DNA of 64,000 nucleotides from Kribbella turkmenica (lineage in GTDB: Bacteria > Actinomycetota > Actinomycetes > Propionibacteriales > Kribbellaceae), in the NCBI RefSeq assembly GCF_004348725.1, contig NZ_SMKR01000013.1, positions 1 to 64,000 of the forward strand. Reading direction: 5' to 3'. A program made the translations under genes and the position numbers. Shown here in pieces: positions 28,542-37,769 of the stretch; positions within the stretch are counted from its first letter, which is position 1; every line of letters begins with the position of its first letter. Below the pieces are notes generated by a model. It searched no databases. It worked only from the letters and a program-made list of their open reading frames with translations, and was not told where the DNA came from.

Positions 28542-29555
28542 CTACTTGGTGAGCCAGTCGGCGATGCTGACCTTCGCCTCACGCTTGACCGAGTCCGGTG
28601 CGCCGCTGTGCGCGATGGACGCTGCGGCGATGCCGGCCAGTGCGACATCGTCGAGCTTGACCGCGTTCCGAGCGTTCTCGTACTCGTCGAGCAGTCCGGG
28701 CCCGAACAGCAACGAGTCGTCGGCGTTCAGGCTGCACGAGACCCCGGCGTCCAGCAGCCTCGGCAGCGGGTGCTCCTCCATGTTGGGGACCACCGACAGG
28801 AGCACGTTCGACGTCAGGCAGACGTCCAGGCAGATGTCGCGCTCGAGAATCATCTCCAAGACCGCGGGGTCCTCCAGGCCTCGTACGCCGTGCTCAAGCC
28901 GGTCGGCGTTGAGGTACTCGACGTGCCGCCGAACGCTGTCCGCGCCAGCCATCTCGCCCGCGTGCGGCGCCGCCAGGAGGCCCGCGTCCTTCGCCACCTT
29001 GTAGGCCTCCGCGAACGGCTCCGGTCCGACGATGTTCTCGTCGTTCGCGAGCCCGAAGGAGACCACACCTTTCCCGGCGTAGCGCGCCGCCAGATCGGCC
29101 AGGCCCGCGGCCATCCCGACGTCGGCCCGGTTGATGGTGAGCAGGAAGCCACCGTCGATGCCCCGCCGTTGACAGGCGCTCTTCAGTGCGTCGATGGCAA
29201 TCTCGAGCACGTGCTCGGACTCACCGAGCCAGGGCAGCATGGGCGGGCAGAATGCCGGCTCGACCCAGACGGCCCCGTCATCGGCCGCGTCGTCGACGAT
29301 CTCGTCGTACAGGCGGCGCAGGTCGGCCTCGGTCTTGAGGACGTTCACCGCCGTCCCGTAGATCGCGTCGAAGGCCGCGAACGATTCGTACACACCCATC
29401 TCGGGGGCGGGGATCCCGTAGACCTCCGCCAGCTCGAGCAGGGTCGAAGGCCGCATGGACCCTTCCGTGTGCAGGTGCAGGTGCGCCTTCGGGAGCGCGC
29501 GGAGGTCTCGCACCGATGTCGCACCGCTTTGAGCCTTGTCTGTGTTCTCGGACAT
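28542..29555 (-). CDS. Adenosine/adenine deaminase family protein
   Basis: 337 residues behind AGGAG. Metal-dependent deaminase barrel: HLHTEGSMRP for the usual HxHLEG, APHAGE for the substrate-binding HAGE, LEHGVR for the catalytic His, and LNADDSLLFG for the final Asp pair. Length and motifs match the bacterial Add group, which turns adenosine, deoxyadenosine or adenine into the 6-oxo compound. Thr replaces Leu in HLHLEG and the usual Pro after the Asp pair is Ser, so a modified adenosine may be the true substrate. A 134-bp gap without a visible gene separates it from the permease. Confidence 0.88.
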   Translation of the reverse strand: MSENTDKAQSGATSVRDLRALPKAHLHLHTEGSMRPSTLLELAEVYGIPAPEMGVYESFAAFDAIYGTAVNVLKTEADLRRLYDEIVDDAADDGAVWVEPAFCPPMLPWLGESEHVLEIAIDALKSACQRRGIDGGFLLTINRADVGMAAGLADLAARYAGKGVVSFGLANDENIVGPEPFAEAYKVAKDAGLLAAPHAGEMAGADSVRRHVEYLNADRLEHGVRGLEDPAVLEMILERDICLDVCLTSNVLLSVVPNMEEHPLPRLLDAGVSCSLNADDSLLFGPGLLDEYENARNAVKLDDVALAGIAAASIAHSGAPDSVKREAKVSIADWLTK

Positions 29556-29689
29556 TTCACTATCTCCTGACTGGTACTTGTTTTTGGCAGACGAGCAGTG
29601 CTCCGGGTCTTCAGCTGTGCGCAGGAGACTGCCTGCGTGGAGCGCCGACTCGGTGACTGCTCAGTAGGAATGGGGCTCCGGTTGCTCCG

Positions 29690-30550
29690 TCAATGCACCT
29701 GCCTCCCGTGCCCCGGTGCGTAACGCCGGAGCGCCTGGCTCTCGAGTCCCGCGACGATGGCGTAGAGGACGACGGAGGCGGTCGTCACCACGAAGACCGC
29801 GCTCCACAGCCGGATGTAGTCCGAGGTGCTGATGGTCGTCAGCATCAGCGTCCCGATTCCGTTGCCGGTGACAAGGAACTCCGCCAGGAGAGCGCCCGAC
29901 ACCGCAGCCGGTGCGGCCAGGCGCGCTGACGCGAACAGCGCGGGCATCGCACTCGGCAGCTGGACCTTCCGCAGGACCGTGAGCCGACCAGCACCATAAG
30001 CATGCAGAACATCCAGCGACGTCTTCGAGGCGCTGCGAAGCCCGGCCGTCACGTTGACCAGCGTCGGCAGGAACGTGACGATCCCGGCGACGACAGTGAC
30101 TCCGAGCAGTCCACGCCCGAACACCAGAGCGATCACCGGTGTCATGGCGATGATCGGAACGGTCCTGATGGTGAGCGCGAACGGCATCACCGACAGCTCC
30201 GCGGTCGGATACCACAGGAGCATGAGCGCACACAGGACGGCAGCCAGCCCACCAGCGGCAAACCCGATGCCCGCGTGGCCCAAGGTCTCCAGCAGTGCCG
30301 AGAACATCTCCTCCCGGTACCTGGGCGCCACCGGGTCGGTGACCAGGTAGGTGTAGACGTCGCGAGGCCCCTTGGCGATGAAGTCGGACACCTGGGACAC
30401 GGTGATCAGGAGCTGCCAGCAGATCAGGATGAGCGCGAGAGACACCACGCCGCCCACGACGAGCCGAACGCTTCCTGCTCTGATCTCGCTCGCTGCCTCG
30501 GCAAGGCGCTGGCCCACCGATCGGCGGCCGATCGGCTGTTGACTAGACAT
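29690..30550 (-). CDS. ABC transporter permease 1 (SsuC/ThiX family)
   Basis: 286 residues with six predicted membrane helices and the EAA loop in its SsuC-like form (LDVLHAYGAGRLTVLRKVQLPSAMP). Its start overlaps the end of permease 2 by 8 bp. With the second permease, one ATPase and one binding lipoprotein it makes a complete importer. Two unlike permeases usually mean a heterodimeric channel, as in some NMT1-type riboflavin or pyrimidine importers. Confidence 0.9.
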   Translation of the reverse strand: MSSQQPIGRRSVGQRLAEAASEIRAGSVRLVVGGVVSLALILICWQLLITVSQVSDFIAKGPRDVYTYLVTDPVAPRYREEMFSALLETLGHAGIGFAAGGLAAVLCALMLLWYPTAELSVMPFALTIRTVPIIAMTPVIALVFGRGLLGVTVVAGIVTFLPTLVNVTAGLRSASKTSLDVLHAYGAGRLTVLRKVQLPSAMPALFASARLAAPAAVSGALLAEFLVTGNGIGTLMLTTISTSDYIRLWSAVFVVTTASVVLYAIVAGLESQALRRYAPGHGRQVH

Positions 30551-31316
30551 GACGACTCTCCATGCTCCAAGGGGCCACGAGACGCTGCGTGAGCACTGTG
30601 GCGCCGTACGCCACGCCGACGAGGCCGGCCAGTACGATCGCGACGCCCCAGGTCCTTTCGACCTCCAGCGACTGCTGGGCGTTGATCATGAGGACACCAA
30701 GGCCCTTCTCGGCTCCGCCGTACTCACCGATGACGGCTCCGAGAACCGCGCCCGGTGCCGCAAGTCGAAGCGCGGTGAACAAGCTCGGGACGGAGGCGGG
30801 CAGGCGGACCTTCCTGAGTTCCGTCAGTCGGCGCCCGCCACAACAGCGAACAACCTCCAGGCTGCTGGCTTCGGCCGTCTTCAGGCCGACCAGCAACAAG
30901 ACGAGGGTCGGGAAGAAGACAGTCATCGCGGCGATGACGACCATCGGCCAGTCGCCGGTGAACAAGATGGCCAGAATCGGGGCCAAGACCACCACCGGCA
31001 GGAAGTACGCCGCAACGGCGATACGCATCGCGAAGCGCTCGATGGTCGCCGACTGTACGACGACAAGCGCGAGGAGCATCGCGACGGCGTTGCCGAGGAG
31101 CCAGCCCTTGGCAGCTTCGCGACCCGTCGTGATGATGTTCGGTCCGTAGAGCTCCCAGCCGTCCCGGAGGAGCTGTGCGAACACTTGTCCAGGACGCGGG
31201 ATCGTAGCGCCTTCCGCGAACAGGAACTGCGCCGCGACCTGCCAGGACACGAGCACGATGAGGAACCCCAGGCTTCCGTAGAGCCACCTGGCGGTTCTGC
31301 TCGGGGTAGTCGTCAT
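30543..31316 (-). CDS. ABC transporter permease 2 (SsuC/ThiX family)
   Basis: 257 residues from the ATG at 31316, which overlaps the ATPase stop by 4 bp. A much longer reading frame extends upstream but runs antisense-free through the ATPase gene in another frame and shows no homology. Six membrane helices, EAA loop [25 protein letters not shown] followed by LPASVPSLF. It resembles permease 1 over the whole length, so the pair probably arose by duplication. Confidence 0.88.
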   Translation of the reverse strand: MTTTPSRTARWLYGSLGFLIVLVSWQVAAQFLFAEGATIPRPGQVFAQLLRDGWELYGPNIITTGREAAKGWLLGNAVAMLLALVVVQSATIERFAMRIAVAAYFLPVVVLAPILAILFTGDWPMVVIAAMTVFFPTLVLLLVGLKTAEASSLEVVRCCGGRRLTELRKVRLPASVPSLFTALRLAAPGAVLGAVIGEYGGAEKGLGVLMINAQQSLEVERTWGVAIVLAGLVGVAYGATVLTQRLVAPWSMESRHV

Positions 31317-32146
31317 CTCACCGCCGCCCGGTCGCTCGGTGCGAAGGTCTCGAACAGGAGGTCGGAGACGTTGTCGCACAGCTCGTGGAACTCGGGCGTC
31401 CGGAGCGTCTCCGGGGTCCGCGGGCGCGGCAGATCGATCGGCACGGTCGCAGTGACGCGGCCGGGACGCTGACTGATCACGACCACTTGGTCGGCCAGGA
31501 AAACGGCCTCGGGGATCGAGTGGGTGACCAGCAGGGTGGTTGCCGGCCGCTCGGTCCAGATTCGCTGGAGCTCGAGGTTCAGGCGCCGGCGCATCATCTC
31601 GTCGAGGGCGCCGAACGGCTCGTCCATCAGCAGGACACTCGGCTCCACGACCAGTGAACGGGCGATCGCGACACGTTGACGCATGCCACCGGACAGCTGG
31701 GTCGGGCGCGCGTTCTCGAACCCGCTCAAGCCGACAAGCTTGATGAGCTGGGCGATGTCCTCCTTGGACCGCGACAGCCCCGACACTTCCAGCGGGAGCT
31801 CGATGTTCGCCTGGACGGTGCGCCAGGGCAGCAGCGCCGAGTCCTGGAAGGCGATGCCGAGCTTGTGCGACCGGCGGATCTGAGCCGGCGTCGAGCCGTG
31901 TAGAAGGGCGGTGCCGCTGGTCGGGCGCTCCAGATCGGCGAGGATCCGCATGATCGTCGACTTGCCACAACCGGACGGGCCGATCAGCGCCACGAACGAG
32001 CCGGCGGCCGCTTCCAGGTTGACTTCCTGGAGAGCCGGTACGACCTCATGGCCGATGGAGAACTGCTTGGAGAGGTTCTGCAGGTAGATCCCATCGCCAG
32101 ACCTGGGGCAGCTGACGGATTTCTGCGAGTGCGTTGCTTTGGTCAT
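31313..32146 (-). CDS. ABC transporter ATP-binding protein
   Basis: 277 residues. Complete nucleotide-binding domain of the SsuB/TauB/ThiZ group: Walker [11 protein letters not shown]-loop [12 protein letters not shown], signature LSGGMRQRV, Walker [14 protein letters not shown] and a switch His in [10 protein letters not shown]. It lies 9 bp after the binding-protein gene and overlaps permease 2. It powers uptake and may also serve the orphan binding protein at 12921. Confidence 0.93.
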   Translation of the reverse strand: MTKATHSQKSVSCPRSGDGIYLQNLSKQFSIGHEVVPALQEVNLEAAAGSFVALIGPSGCGKSTIMRILADLERPTSGTALLHGSTPAQIRRSHKLGIAFQDSALLPWRTVQANIELPLEVSGLSRSKEDIAQLIKLVGLSGFENARPTQLSGGMRQRVAIARSLVVEPSVLLMDEPFGALDEMMRRRLNLELQRIWTERPATTLLVTHSIPEAVFLADQVVVISQRPGRVTATVPIDLPRPRTPETLRTPEFHELCDNVSDLLFETFAPSDRAAVR

Positions 32147-32155
32147 TGCTGCTCC

Positions 32156-33226
32156 TCATAGTCCGCTACGGAGTTCAGGGCTCTCCGCGAACACCTCGTC
32201 GAGAACGGAGTTGTCGAAGAGGTTCTTGTCGGTGATGGCGATGCCCCCGAGGCCGAGCGTCTGGACGGTCTGCTCTCTGAGCTCGGCGCTGCTCGACAGG
32301 ATTCCCTCGGTCTTCCTGCGGGCGGTGTAGATCAGTGGGTTCTGGGCTTTCGCGGTGTCGGTCTCCGCACGGACATCGAGTCCGAGGTCGCTGCCGTAGA
32401 CATCGACGGCGAGACGGGCACCGGTCTCCGGTTTGAGTACGGCGTCCCGCCAGCCCCGGATCTCGGCCTTCAACATCGCCTTGACCTTGTCGCGCTTTCT
32501 CGTCAGGGTCTCGCGCCGTACGACGTACAACCCATCCATCTTCGGGTAGTTGAAGTCGTTGAACAGCCAGGTGGCCACCTGGTAGCCCTGCTGGTTCAGC
32601 GAGACCGGCTGGACCGTGACCATGCACAACATGCCGTCGACGTCCCGGGTGGTCAGCGGGGCCGGGTCGAACTGAACCGGAACCACAGTCACGTCCGAGC
32701 GATTCACGCCGTTCGCCGAGAGGAACGATTCGAACATGCCGGTGTTCGTCACCTGCACCCCGATCCGCTTGGCCTTCATCCCCTGCGGACTCGTGATCGG
32801 CTTGTCCGCGAGGGACATGAGGCCGAACGCGGCCTTCTCGTAGAGCGAGGCGATACAGACGACATCGGCCCCCTGCAGAATGGCGCCGGCGACCTGCTCC
32901 GCGGCCGCCGTCGTGACGAACGCCTTTCCGGAGGCGACGACTGGCACTGGCACGACAGTCGGGCCACCCGAAAGGAAGTTGACGGTGTCGAAGCCACCGG
33001 CTTTGTAGTAGCCGTTTGCATGGGCGATGTATGAGCCTGAGAACTGCACGTTCTTGATCCAGGCGAGCTGCCAGTCCAACCGACCGTGTTTCGGCGCTCC
33101 TGACGTGTTCTGGGCGGGCGGCGCCGCATCAGGGGTGCACCCGGTCAGCAGCGAGGCGGCTCCGCCGGCCGCTGCCACACCGAGGACGGCTCCCTTGATG
33201 AACGATCGCCGCTGGACTACGTCCAT
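32156..33226 (-). CDS. ABC transporter substrate-binding lipoprotein, NMT1/THI5 family
   Basis: 356 residues. Tat signal RRSFIKG, hydrophobic stretch and lipobox LLTGC, then a Thr/Pro-poor linker and an NMT1-type two-lobed domain (WQLAWIKNVQF, GGPTVVPVPVV, FDPAPLTTRDVDGMLC). Members bind pyrimidine, thiamine-precursor, flavin or sulfonate ligands. First gene of the importer operon; promoter copy S2 lies 96 bp upstream. It is the close paralogue of the orphan protein at 12921; the conserved core suggests that both bind the same or related ligands. Confidence 0.92.
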   Translation of the reverse strand: MDVVQRRSFIKGAVLGVAAAGGAASLLTGCTPDAAPPAQNTSGAPKHGRLDWQLAWIKNVQFSGSYIAHANGYYKAGGFDTVNFLSGGPTVVPVPVVASGKAFVTTAAAEQVAGAILQGADVVCIASLYEKAAFGLMSLADKPITSPQGMKAKRIGVQVTNTGMFESFLSANGVNRSDVTVVPVQFDPAPLTTRDVDGMLCMVTVQPVSLNQQGYQVATWLFNDFNYPKMDGLYVVRRETLTRKRDKVKAMLKAEIRGWRDAVLKPETGARLAVDVYGSDLGLDVRAETDTAKAQNPLIYTARRKTEGILSSSAELREQTVQTLGLGGIAITDKNLFDNSVLDEVFAESPELRSGL

Positions 33227-33321
33227 GCGTCGCCTCCTTGGAGGGTTTCAAAGAGTTGTGGTCGGCCGCGGAGGCAGGTCCCGGCCGCGAAGTTTTCGGC
33301 CGTCGGACGGGCCTTAATTTG

Positions 33322-33375
33322 ATGCTAGGAACCGCCTATTGGGGTGTCCAATACTTGGTTCTCATGCAGCTATAA
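33322..33375 (-). promoter_or_regulatory. LysR-type promoter copy S2, upstream of the importer operon
   Basis: On the minus strand: TTATA (33375-33371), 4 bases, CAT, 9 bases, GTATTGGAC, 18 bases, TAGCAT (33327-33322). Same order and spacing as S1 and S3. Predicted transcript start is near 33315, giving a leader of about 89 nt to the binding-protein ATG. Confidence 0.78.
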
Positions 33376-33390
33376 GCGCGAGCAATAGAG

Positions 33391-34036
33391 CATTTGCCCC
33401 ACTTCTGTCACAGCCCGCTGCGGCTCGTGATCTGTCAGCAACCTCGTCACCTCGCGGGGAAACGCCTTCCGTGACAGGGTGACCGCCGTCGCGGCCGCAA
33501 ACAGATGCCTCAGGCAAAGAATCTGGGCGGCGCACGACTCCATGCCAATAGCAACGATCTGATCGCCACGGCCGCCGGTCTTGACCCGGCTACTCGCGGG
33601 CACCTACGCTTCCGCATACAGCAATTCGATTTCCGCATCGCGGTAGTCCGTGGCTCGGAAACTGGACCGCCTTCTGGGGGAGGCGGTCCTGCCCGAGAGC
33701 TTGACGGCTGGCTGACCAGCCGCCACGGCGGACGCGCCGTACCCCGGCGACGCAACCGCACCTGAAGACGCTTCGACGGCGCATCATCCATAGACGCCCC
33801 GGTCAGGCAACTGCGTCTGAGCCGCGCGCACGGTCGGCGAGGATCTCCCTCTCCGCCATCGGCCGTGTACGGGCGAGGCTCGCGACTGTTTCCCCGCGGT
33901 CGCGGCGCAGCCCTCTGCCTGACCGGGGTCACCTTCGGCGCCTGCGAGTGGAACCGGAACCGCGGACCGCCACGTAGTCACGGCTGGAGTGAGCCCCGTG
34001 GCTCGTGCAGAACCCGCCGATCCGGGGAGACTCGTC
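33391..34036. other. Gene-poor stretch with inverted repeats
   Basis: I recognise no gene between promoter S2 and the MFS start at 34037. Short reading frames on both strands match nothing. It contains an 8-bp hairpin (33664-33671 with 33682-33689) and a long-range 13-bp inverted repeat, CCCCGGTCAGGCA at 33797-33809 with its exact complement at 33916-33928, enclosing 106 nt. About 20 nt beyond is a string GTGGAACC...ACCGCGG (33950-33966) that loosely recalls a T-box core. Confidence 0.5.
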
Positions 34037-35312
34037 ATGAAGTACAAAGCACGCGTGGCGGACGTCGCCGACAGTCTTCCGCTGCGCCGGAACAGGCCGT
34101 TCGCGTTCTTCTGGACCGCCCAACTGCTGTCCAACGCCGGAACGCAAATCAGCGAGCTCGCGATCCCGCTGGTCGCCGTGTTGCTACTGTCCGCCAGCCC
34201 GGCGGAGATGGGCGTCCTCACAGCCCTGGAGTCGCTGCCAAGCCTCCTGCTGTCAGTAGTCCTCGGCGTGCTCGTCGACCGGGTCCGGCGCCGGCGAATG
34301 TTGTTCTGGTGCAACATCGGGCAGGCGCTGCTGATCGGCAGCGTTCCCCTTGCCGCTGCCTTCGACGTACTGACGATGACTCATCTGTGCGTTGTGGCGT
34401 TCGCCGTCGGCGGGCTGGCGCTCGGCTACAGCTTGGCCCACGTTGCATACGTTCCGGCGCTGGTCACAGACCGACGGCAACTGACTGCCGCGAACAGCAG
34501 CATTGCACCTGACCGACTCCGTCACAGCAGTCGCCGGTCCGGGCCTTGGCGGCCTGCTGGTACAGGTTCTGACGGCTCCTGTCGCGGTGGCTGTCGACAG
34601 TCTGTCCTTCTTGGTGGCTGCCCTGCTGCAAGCGTGCGGGCGCGGGCCTGACCCTGCACCGGTCCCGACCGAGCGGCAGTTCAAGCTTTCGGTACGTGCC
34701 GGCTTCGCCGCGTTCCGCAGCCACCGCGGAATCGTCGCGATCACCTTCGGCAAGGGGAGCTTCGAATTCTTCCAGTGGGGAGTCCTCGCTCTGTATGTCC
34801 TGTACGGCGTGCGGGAGCTCGGGCTGTCCCCCGCGGAGCTCGGTGTAATCGCGATGATCGGGTCTCTCGGTCCACTGCTGGCCGGCCTGGTCACCACCCC
34901 CGTCAGCCGCCGCTTCGGAACGTCTGCGACCTCCGTCGTTGCCGCGATCCTGCTTGGTGGCAACCTGCTCATCCCGCTGGCGAGCGGCTCGCACCTGCTT
35001 GTCATCCTGACCATTGGCGCCGGTCAGTTTCTGCTCGGCCTCGGCGTCGTGTATCTGATCATCCTCAGGTCCACCATGCTCCAACGCACGGTCGAGCCTC
35101 AGCTCCTAGGCCGGGTTGGCTCCGTCATCCACCTCGTCGACTGGGGACCTGGGCCGCTCGGCGGCCTGTTCGGAGGTCTGCTCGGCAGTGCGATCGGTCT
35201 CCGCCCGGCCCTGCTCCTCCTCGGCATCGGCACCCTTGGGGCTGTCCCCTGGCTGGCTGTCGCAGCCGCTCGCGGCCACCTCGCTGTCCGCGACTCCCCC
35301 GAATCGCACTAG
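34037..35312 (+). pseudogene. MFS transporter gene with a one-base frameshift
   Basis: The two halves read as one 12-helix MFS drug-exporter-like protein. The N-terminal part starts at the ATG at 34037 (LPLRRNRPFAFFWTAQLLSNAG, then VDRVRRRR at the loop 2-3 position) and runs to LTAANSS. The rest continues in another frame from LHLTDSVTAVAGPGLGG. One extra A at about 34502 explains the shift: without it the reading is Ala-Asn-Ser-Ser-Leu-His-Leu-Thr, as in relatives. All other features are intact, so this is either a recent mutation or a sequencing error. MFS exporters of this type give efflux of small molecules. Confidence 0.8.
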
Positions 35313-35381
35313 CCACATGACTGAGGTCCTCCATGTCTCAACCACCACCCGAGCCGAAGTGCCGGCAGCGCCCGGCCGATC

Positions 35382-36071
35382 ATGACGCTCCAGGGCGGCC
35401 AGCTATCGACCGGCAGCAGTGGGGAGGCCCTGCAGGCCGGCCGCCAGCACGGCTACCTCATGCAACCACGCGCGCATGGATCTCTGCCACCGTGGCGTCG
35501 TCTATTCGGCCAGGGGCGACCTCAGCTCGATCTCACTCCGCCGGTTGAAGTCGTCGACTACGACCTACGCTGGCCACTGTGGTTCAACGAGATCAGCGCG
35601 CAACTTGCTCCGTACCTCACCGAGGTCCCGCATCGCATCGAGCATGTCGGGAGCACCGCCGTTCCGGGGCTCGCGGCCAAGCCGATCATCGACATCGACG
35701 TCGTCGTCCCGTCCACACAGGCGGTACGTCTCGCGATCAGCAGCCTTGCCACCGCCGGCTGTCAACACCGCGAGGATCTAGGCATCCCCGGCCGAGAGTC
35801 GTTTGCGCTGCCGCCGGGCGCCCGGCAGTACCACCATCTGTACGTCGTAGTGGACGGCAGCAAGCCGCATCGGGACCACATCCTGTTACGGGACCATCTC
35901 CGACGGAATGCGGCCGATCGCGAGCTGTACGCCACCCTGAAGCGGGATCTGGCCCACCTATTGCTCACGGACCGCGCCGCATACCTCGAGGCAAAGGCCG
36001 GGCTGATCAAGCGGCTCATCAAAGCTGGCAGAACCTACGCGACCGAAACGGACACCGAACCGCCGACCTGA
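35382..36071 (+). CDS. GrpB/UPF0157 nucleotidyltransferase-fold protein
   Basis: 229 residues. GrpB signature: HRIEHVGSTAVPGLAAKP and IDIDVVVP, the GS and Asp-x-Asp of a minimal nucleotidyltransferase, followed by HLYVV and LLRDHLRRN. The family start VEVVDYDLRWP lies at about residue 54, so the first 50 residues are either an extension or wrongly included; a later ATG at 35460 is an alternative start. Function of the family is not well settled; in some bacteria it acts with CoaE-like enzymes or as a glutamate-rich-protein modifier. Confidence 0.8.
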   Translation: MTLQGGQLSTGSSGEALQAGRQHGYLMQPRAHGSLPPWRRLFGQGRPQLDLTPPVEVVDYDLRWPLWFNEISAQLAPYLTEVPHRIEHVGSTAVPGLAAKPIIDIDVVVPSTQAVRLAISSLATAGCQHREDLGIPGRESFALPPGARQYHHLYVVVDGSKPHRDHILLRDHLRRNAADRELYATLKRDLAHLLLTDRAAYLEAKAGLIKRLIKAGRTYATETDTEPPT

Positions 36072-36111
36072 GCCACGGCCGCGGCATTCATGCTGTCTCG
36101 CCGTGTCTGTT

Positions 36112-36417
36112 CTACTTGCGTCCAGCGGCCGTTGGCGGGCGCCGGTACGCGCCGGCCATGCGCTTGGTACGCCACCTCGCGACGTCGTACGGGCGGTGAG
36201 TCAGATCGAGCCAGGCCGTGACACGCTCGAGCCGCCAGACCGGACGCCCGCACAGGTTGACATCGTCTTCCGGAAACGGAGCGTCGCCGCCGCGATGCCG
36301 AATGCGCCACATCACGATCGTGTTGAGCTTCACGCCGGCCAGGTCGGCGATCTCAGGCATGGCCAGAATGTCGATGCCAAGCGGTCTGGGAGGCGGAACG
36401 GCGGTTGTGGCGGCCAA
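36112..36417 (-). CDS. Small helix-turn-helix (AlpA/MerR-like) protein
   Basis: 101 residues. A winged-helix start MPEIADLAGVKLNTIVMWRIR is followed by FPEDDVNLCGRPVWRLERVTAWL, the layout of excisionase-like and AlpA-like DNA-binding proteins in which the wing carries a Pro and an Arg. The C-terminus is basic. It may regulate the GNAT and small-protein genes just upstream on its strand. Not linked to any integrase in the window. Confidence 0.65.
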   Translation of the reverse strand: MAATTAVPPPRPLGIDILAMPEIADLAGVKLNTIVMWRIRHRGGDAPFPEDDVNLCGRPVWRLERVTAWLDLTHRPYDVARWRTKRMAGAYRRPPTAAGRK

Positions 36418-36473
36418 AATTGGCTCCTTCAGTGTTCGAGATGGACCGCACTTGGCGGCCTCGGGTGTCCGGT

Positions 36474-37376
36474 TCAGTCAGGCGTCAACTGGCAGTCGCC
36501 GCTGAGCACGTCCCCCGTGATCACGACGTCGCAGCTCTCGTCCGAAGAAGCATGATGTAGTCGGTAGAGCAGCCCGGGTTGCAGCTGATCCAGCGCGTCT
36601 CCTCGCACCGGTCGGCCGTTGACCCGCCACCTGTCGCCGGCGTGGTGCAGCACGAACTCAACAGCCGAGAAGTCAGTGAGCACGATCGCCCTGCCGTTCG
36701 AGTACTTCAACTTGCGCGTGGAGTGTTGGTGGCTCGGGCGACCTGAGCGACGAAGTGCGCCGGACCGGGCCACACCAAGGTCGATGCGATGCGAGGCGAC
36801 AATCGCGAGCACGTCGCTGCGCACGTCCATCGTCAGCAGGCGTGGAACATCCAACGCGGCCCCTCGCAGGTCAAGCTCGTCACGCCACTCGATCAGCGTC
36901 CCCGACCGTCGACCGGGAGCCTGAACGGTCCGAAGCACCTCGGCGCCGATGCCCCGGTAGTAGTCGTGCAGCCGCGTGTTGGAACGCCACACATCAGCGC
37001 GAAGTCGACCTACGCCGTACTGTCGGGCGTATTGCCAGGCCGCGATGCACGTCATCTCCCCCAGCCCGAGGCCGGCGTACTTGATGGACGTCGCCAGCTT
37101 GGACATGTACAGCGCCGGAGTCGCTGCCTCTTCCCTGGTCCAGAAGTCCCGATCCGCCCGAGTCGACAGCGTGACAGTCGCCAGCGCCTCAGCTGTCATG
37201 TCGTGGCGCAACAACCAGGTCTCTCCGGCCGCGATCGTCGCTTCGGTAGTCCGCACAGGATCCAAGAGCCCCCACTGATCAATCCGCCTGGACGCAAGCC
37301 ACATCGCACGCTGCGTCAGCAGAAGCTTGGCGCTATCGGCGTCCTCGGCACACGCCCGAGTGAAGGTGTACGTCAT
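36474..37376 (-). CDS. GNAT acetyltransferase with C-terminal extension
   Basis: 300 residues. Residues 1-160 form a GNAT domain (YMSKLATSIKYAGLGLGEMTC, then LRADVWRSNTRLHDYYRGIG with the conserved Asn helix). The following 140 residues are not part of the fold: RKLKYSNGRAIVLTDFSAVEFVLHH suggests a small beta domain that could bind a ligand or a partner. Its ATG overlaps by 4 bp the stop of the 96-residue gene upstream, so the two are made together. Confidence 0.7.
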   Translation of the reverse strand: MTYTFTRACAEDADSAKLLLTQRAMWLASRRIDQWGLLDPVRTTEATIAAGETWLLRHDMTAEALATVTLSTRADRDFWTREEAATPALYMSKLATSIKYAGLGLGEMTCIAAWQYARQYGVGRLRADVWRSNTRLHDYYRGIGAEVLRTVQAPGRRSGTLIEWRDELDLRGAALDVPRLLTMDVRSDVLAIVASHRIDLGVARSGALRRSGRPSHQHSTRKLKYSNGRAIVLTDFSAVEFVLHHAGDRWRVNGRPVRGDALDQLQPGLLYRLHHASSDESCDVVITGDVLSGDCQLTPD

Positions 37377-37663
37377 TTCGAGGTCACGCTCTTGGCCGAG
37401 ACAATCCCCTGCGCAAAACCGTCCGTGCTGTCGAGGCTGGGTTGATAGGCGAGGCAGAAGACCTGGAACAGGGCCACGATGTAGTGCGCGTCTGCGCCGT
37501 CGGAGAGAGCGTGCTGCTGAGCTTCGGTGAGGAGCAGTTCGTCAAGGAGTGCGCCGCCGGCGGCCGCGTGGACGGTGATGCCTTCGTCGAAGGCGCCGGA
37601 CCAGGTGAATTGGAGGTGACGCTGCTCGTCGTAGAACGACAGCACTGCGGTGTGCTGAGACAT
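37373..37663 (-). CDS. Small protein of unknown function, coupled to a GNAT
   Basis: 96 residues with no family I recognise. A beta-rich N-terminal half (AVLSFYDEQRHLQFTWSGAF) and a helical C-terminal half are visible; there is no signal peptide, membrane segment or DNA-binding motif. It is the first gene after the terminator at 37702 and overlaps the downstream GNAT start by 4 bp. A partner or substrate of that GNAT is possible. Confidence 0.55.
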   Translation of the reverse strand: MSQHTAVLSFYDEQRHLQFTWSGAFDEGITVHAAAGGALLDELLLTEAQQHALSDGADAHYIVALFQVFCLAYQPSLDSTDGFAQGIVSAKSVTSK

Positions 37664-37701
37664 GGGGGCGAACTTCCGTTCAGTTGGGCGCAGGGATGCA
37701 A

Positions 37702-37753
37702 GACACCCCGGCCTGACCTGAGTCTTTGGGGGGACGGGTCAGGCCGGGGTGTC
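37702..37753. terminator. Strong terminator after the LysRS-GNAT operon
   Basis: A perfect 17-bp inverted repeat (37702-37718 with 37737-37753) with an 18-nt G-rich loop lies 17 bp beyond the tandem GNAT stop. It closes the long operon that begins at 45366. Confidence 0.8.
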
Positions 37754-37769
37754 GTCTGGTGGGCCTGGT

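Noticed and set aside
31317..31970. N-terminal extension of permease 2 over the ATPase gene
   Set aside because: The extra 218 codons are an out-of-frame copy of the ATPase gene region, Arg/Pro-rich and without membrane helices; the ATG at 31316 with a 4-bp overlap is natural.
36112..36417. Excisionase of an integrated element
   Set aside because: The HTH resembles AlpA/Xis, but there is no integrase, attachment repeat or tRNA gene nearby.
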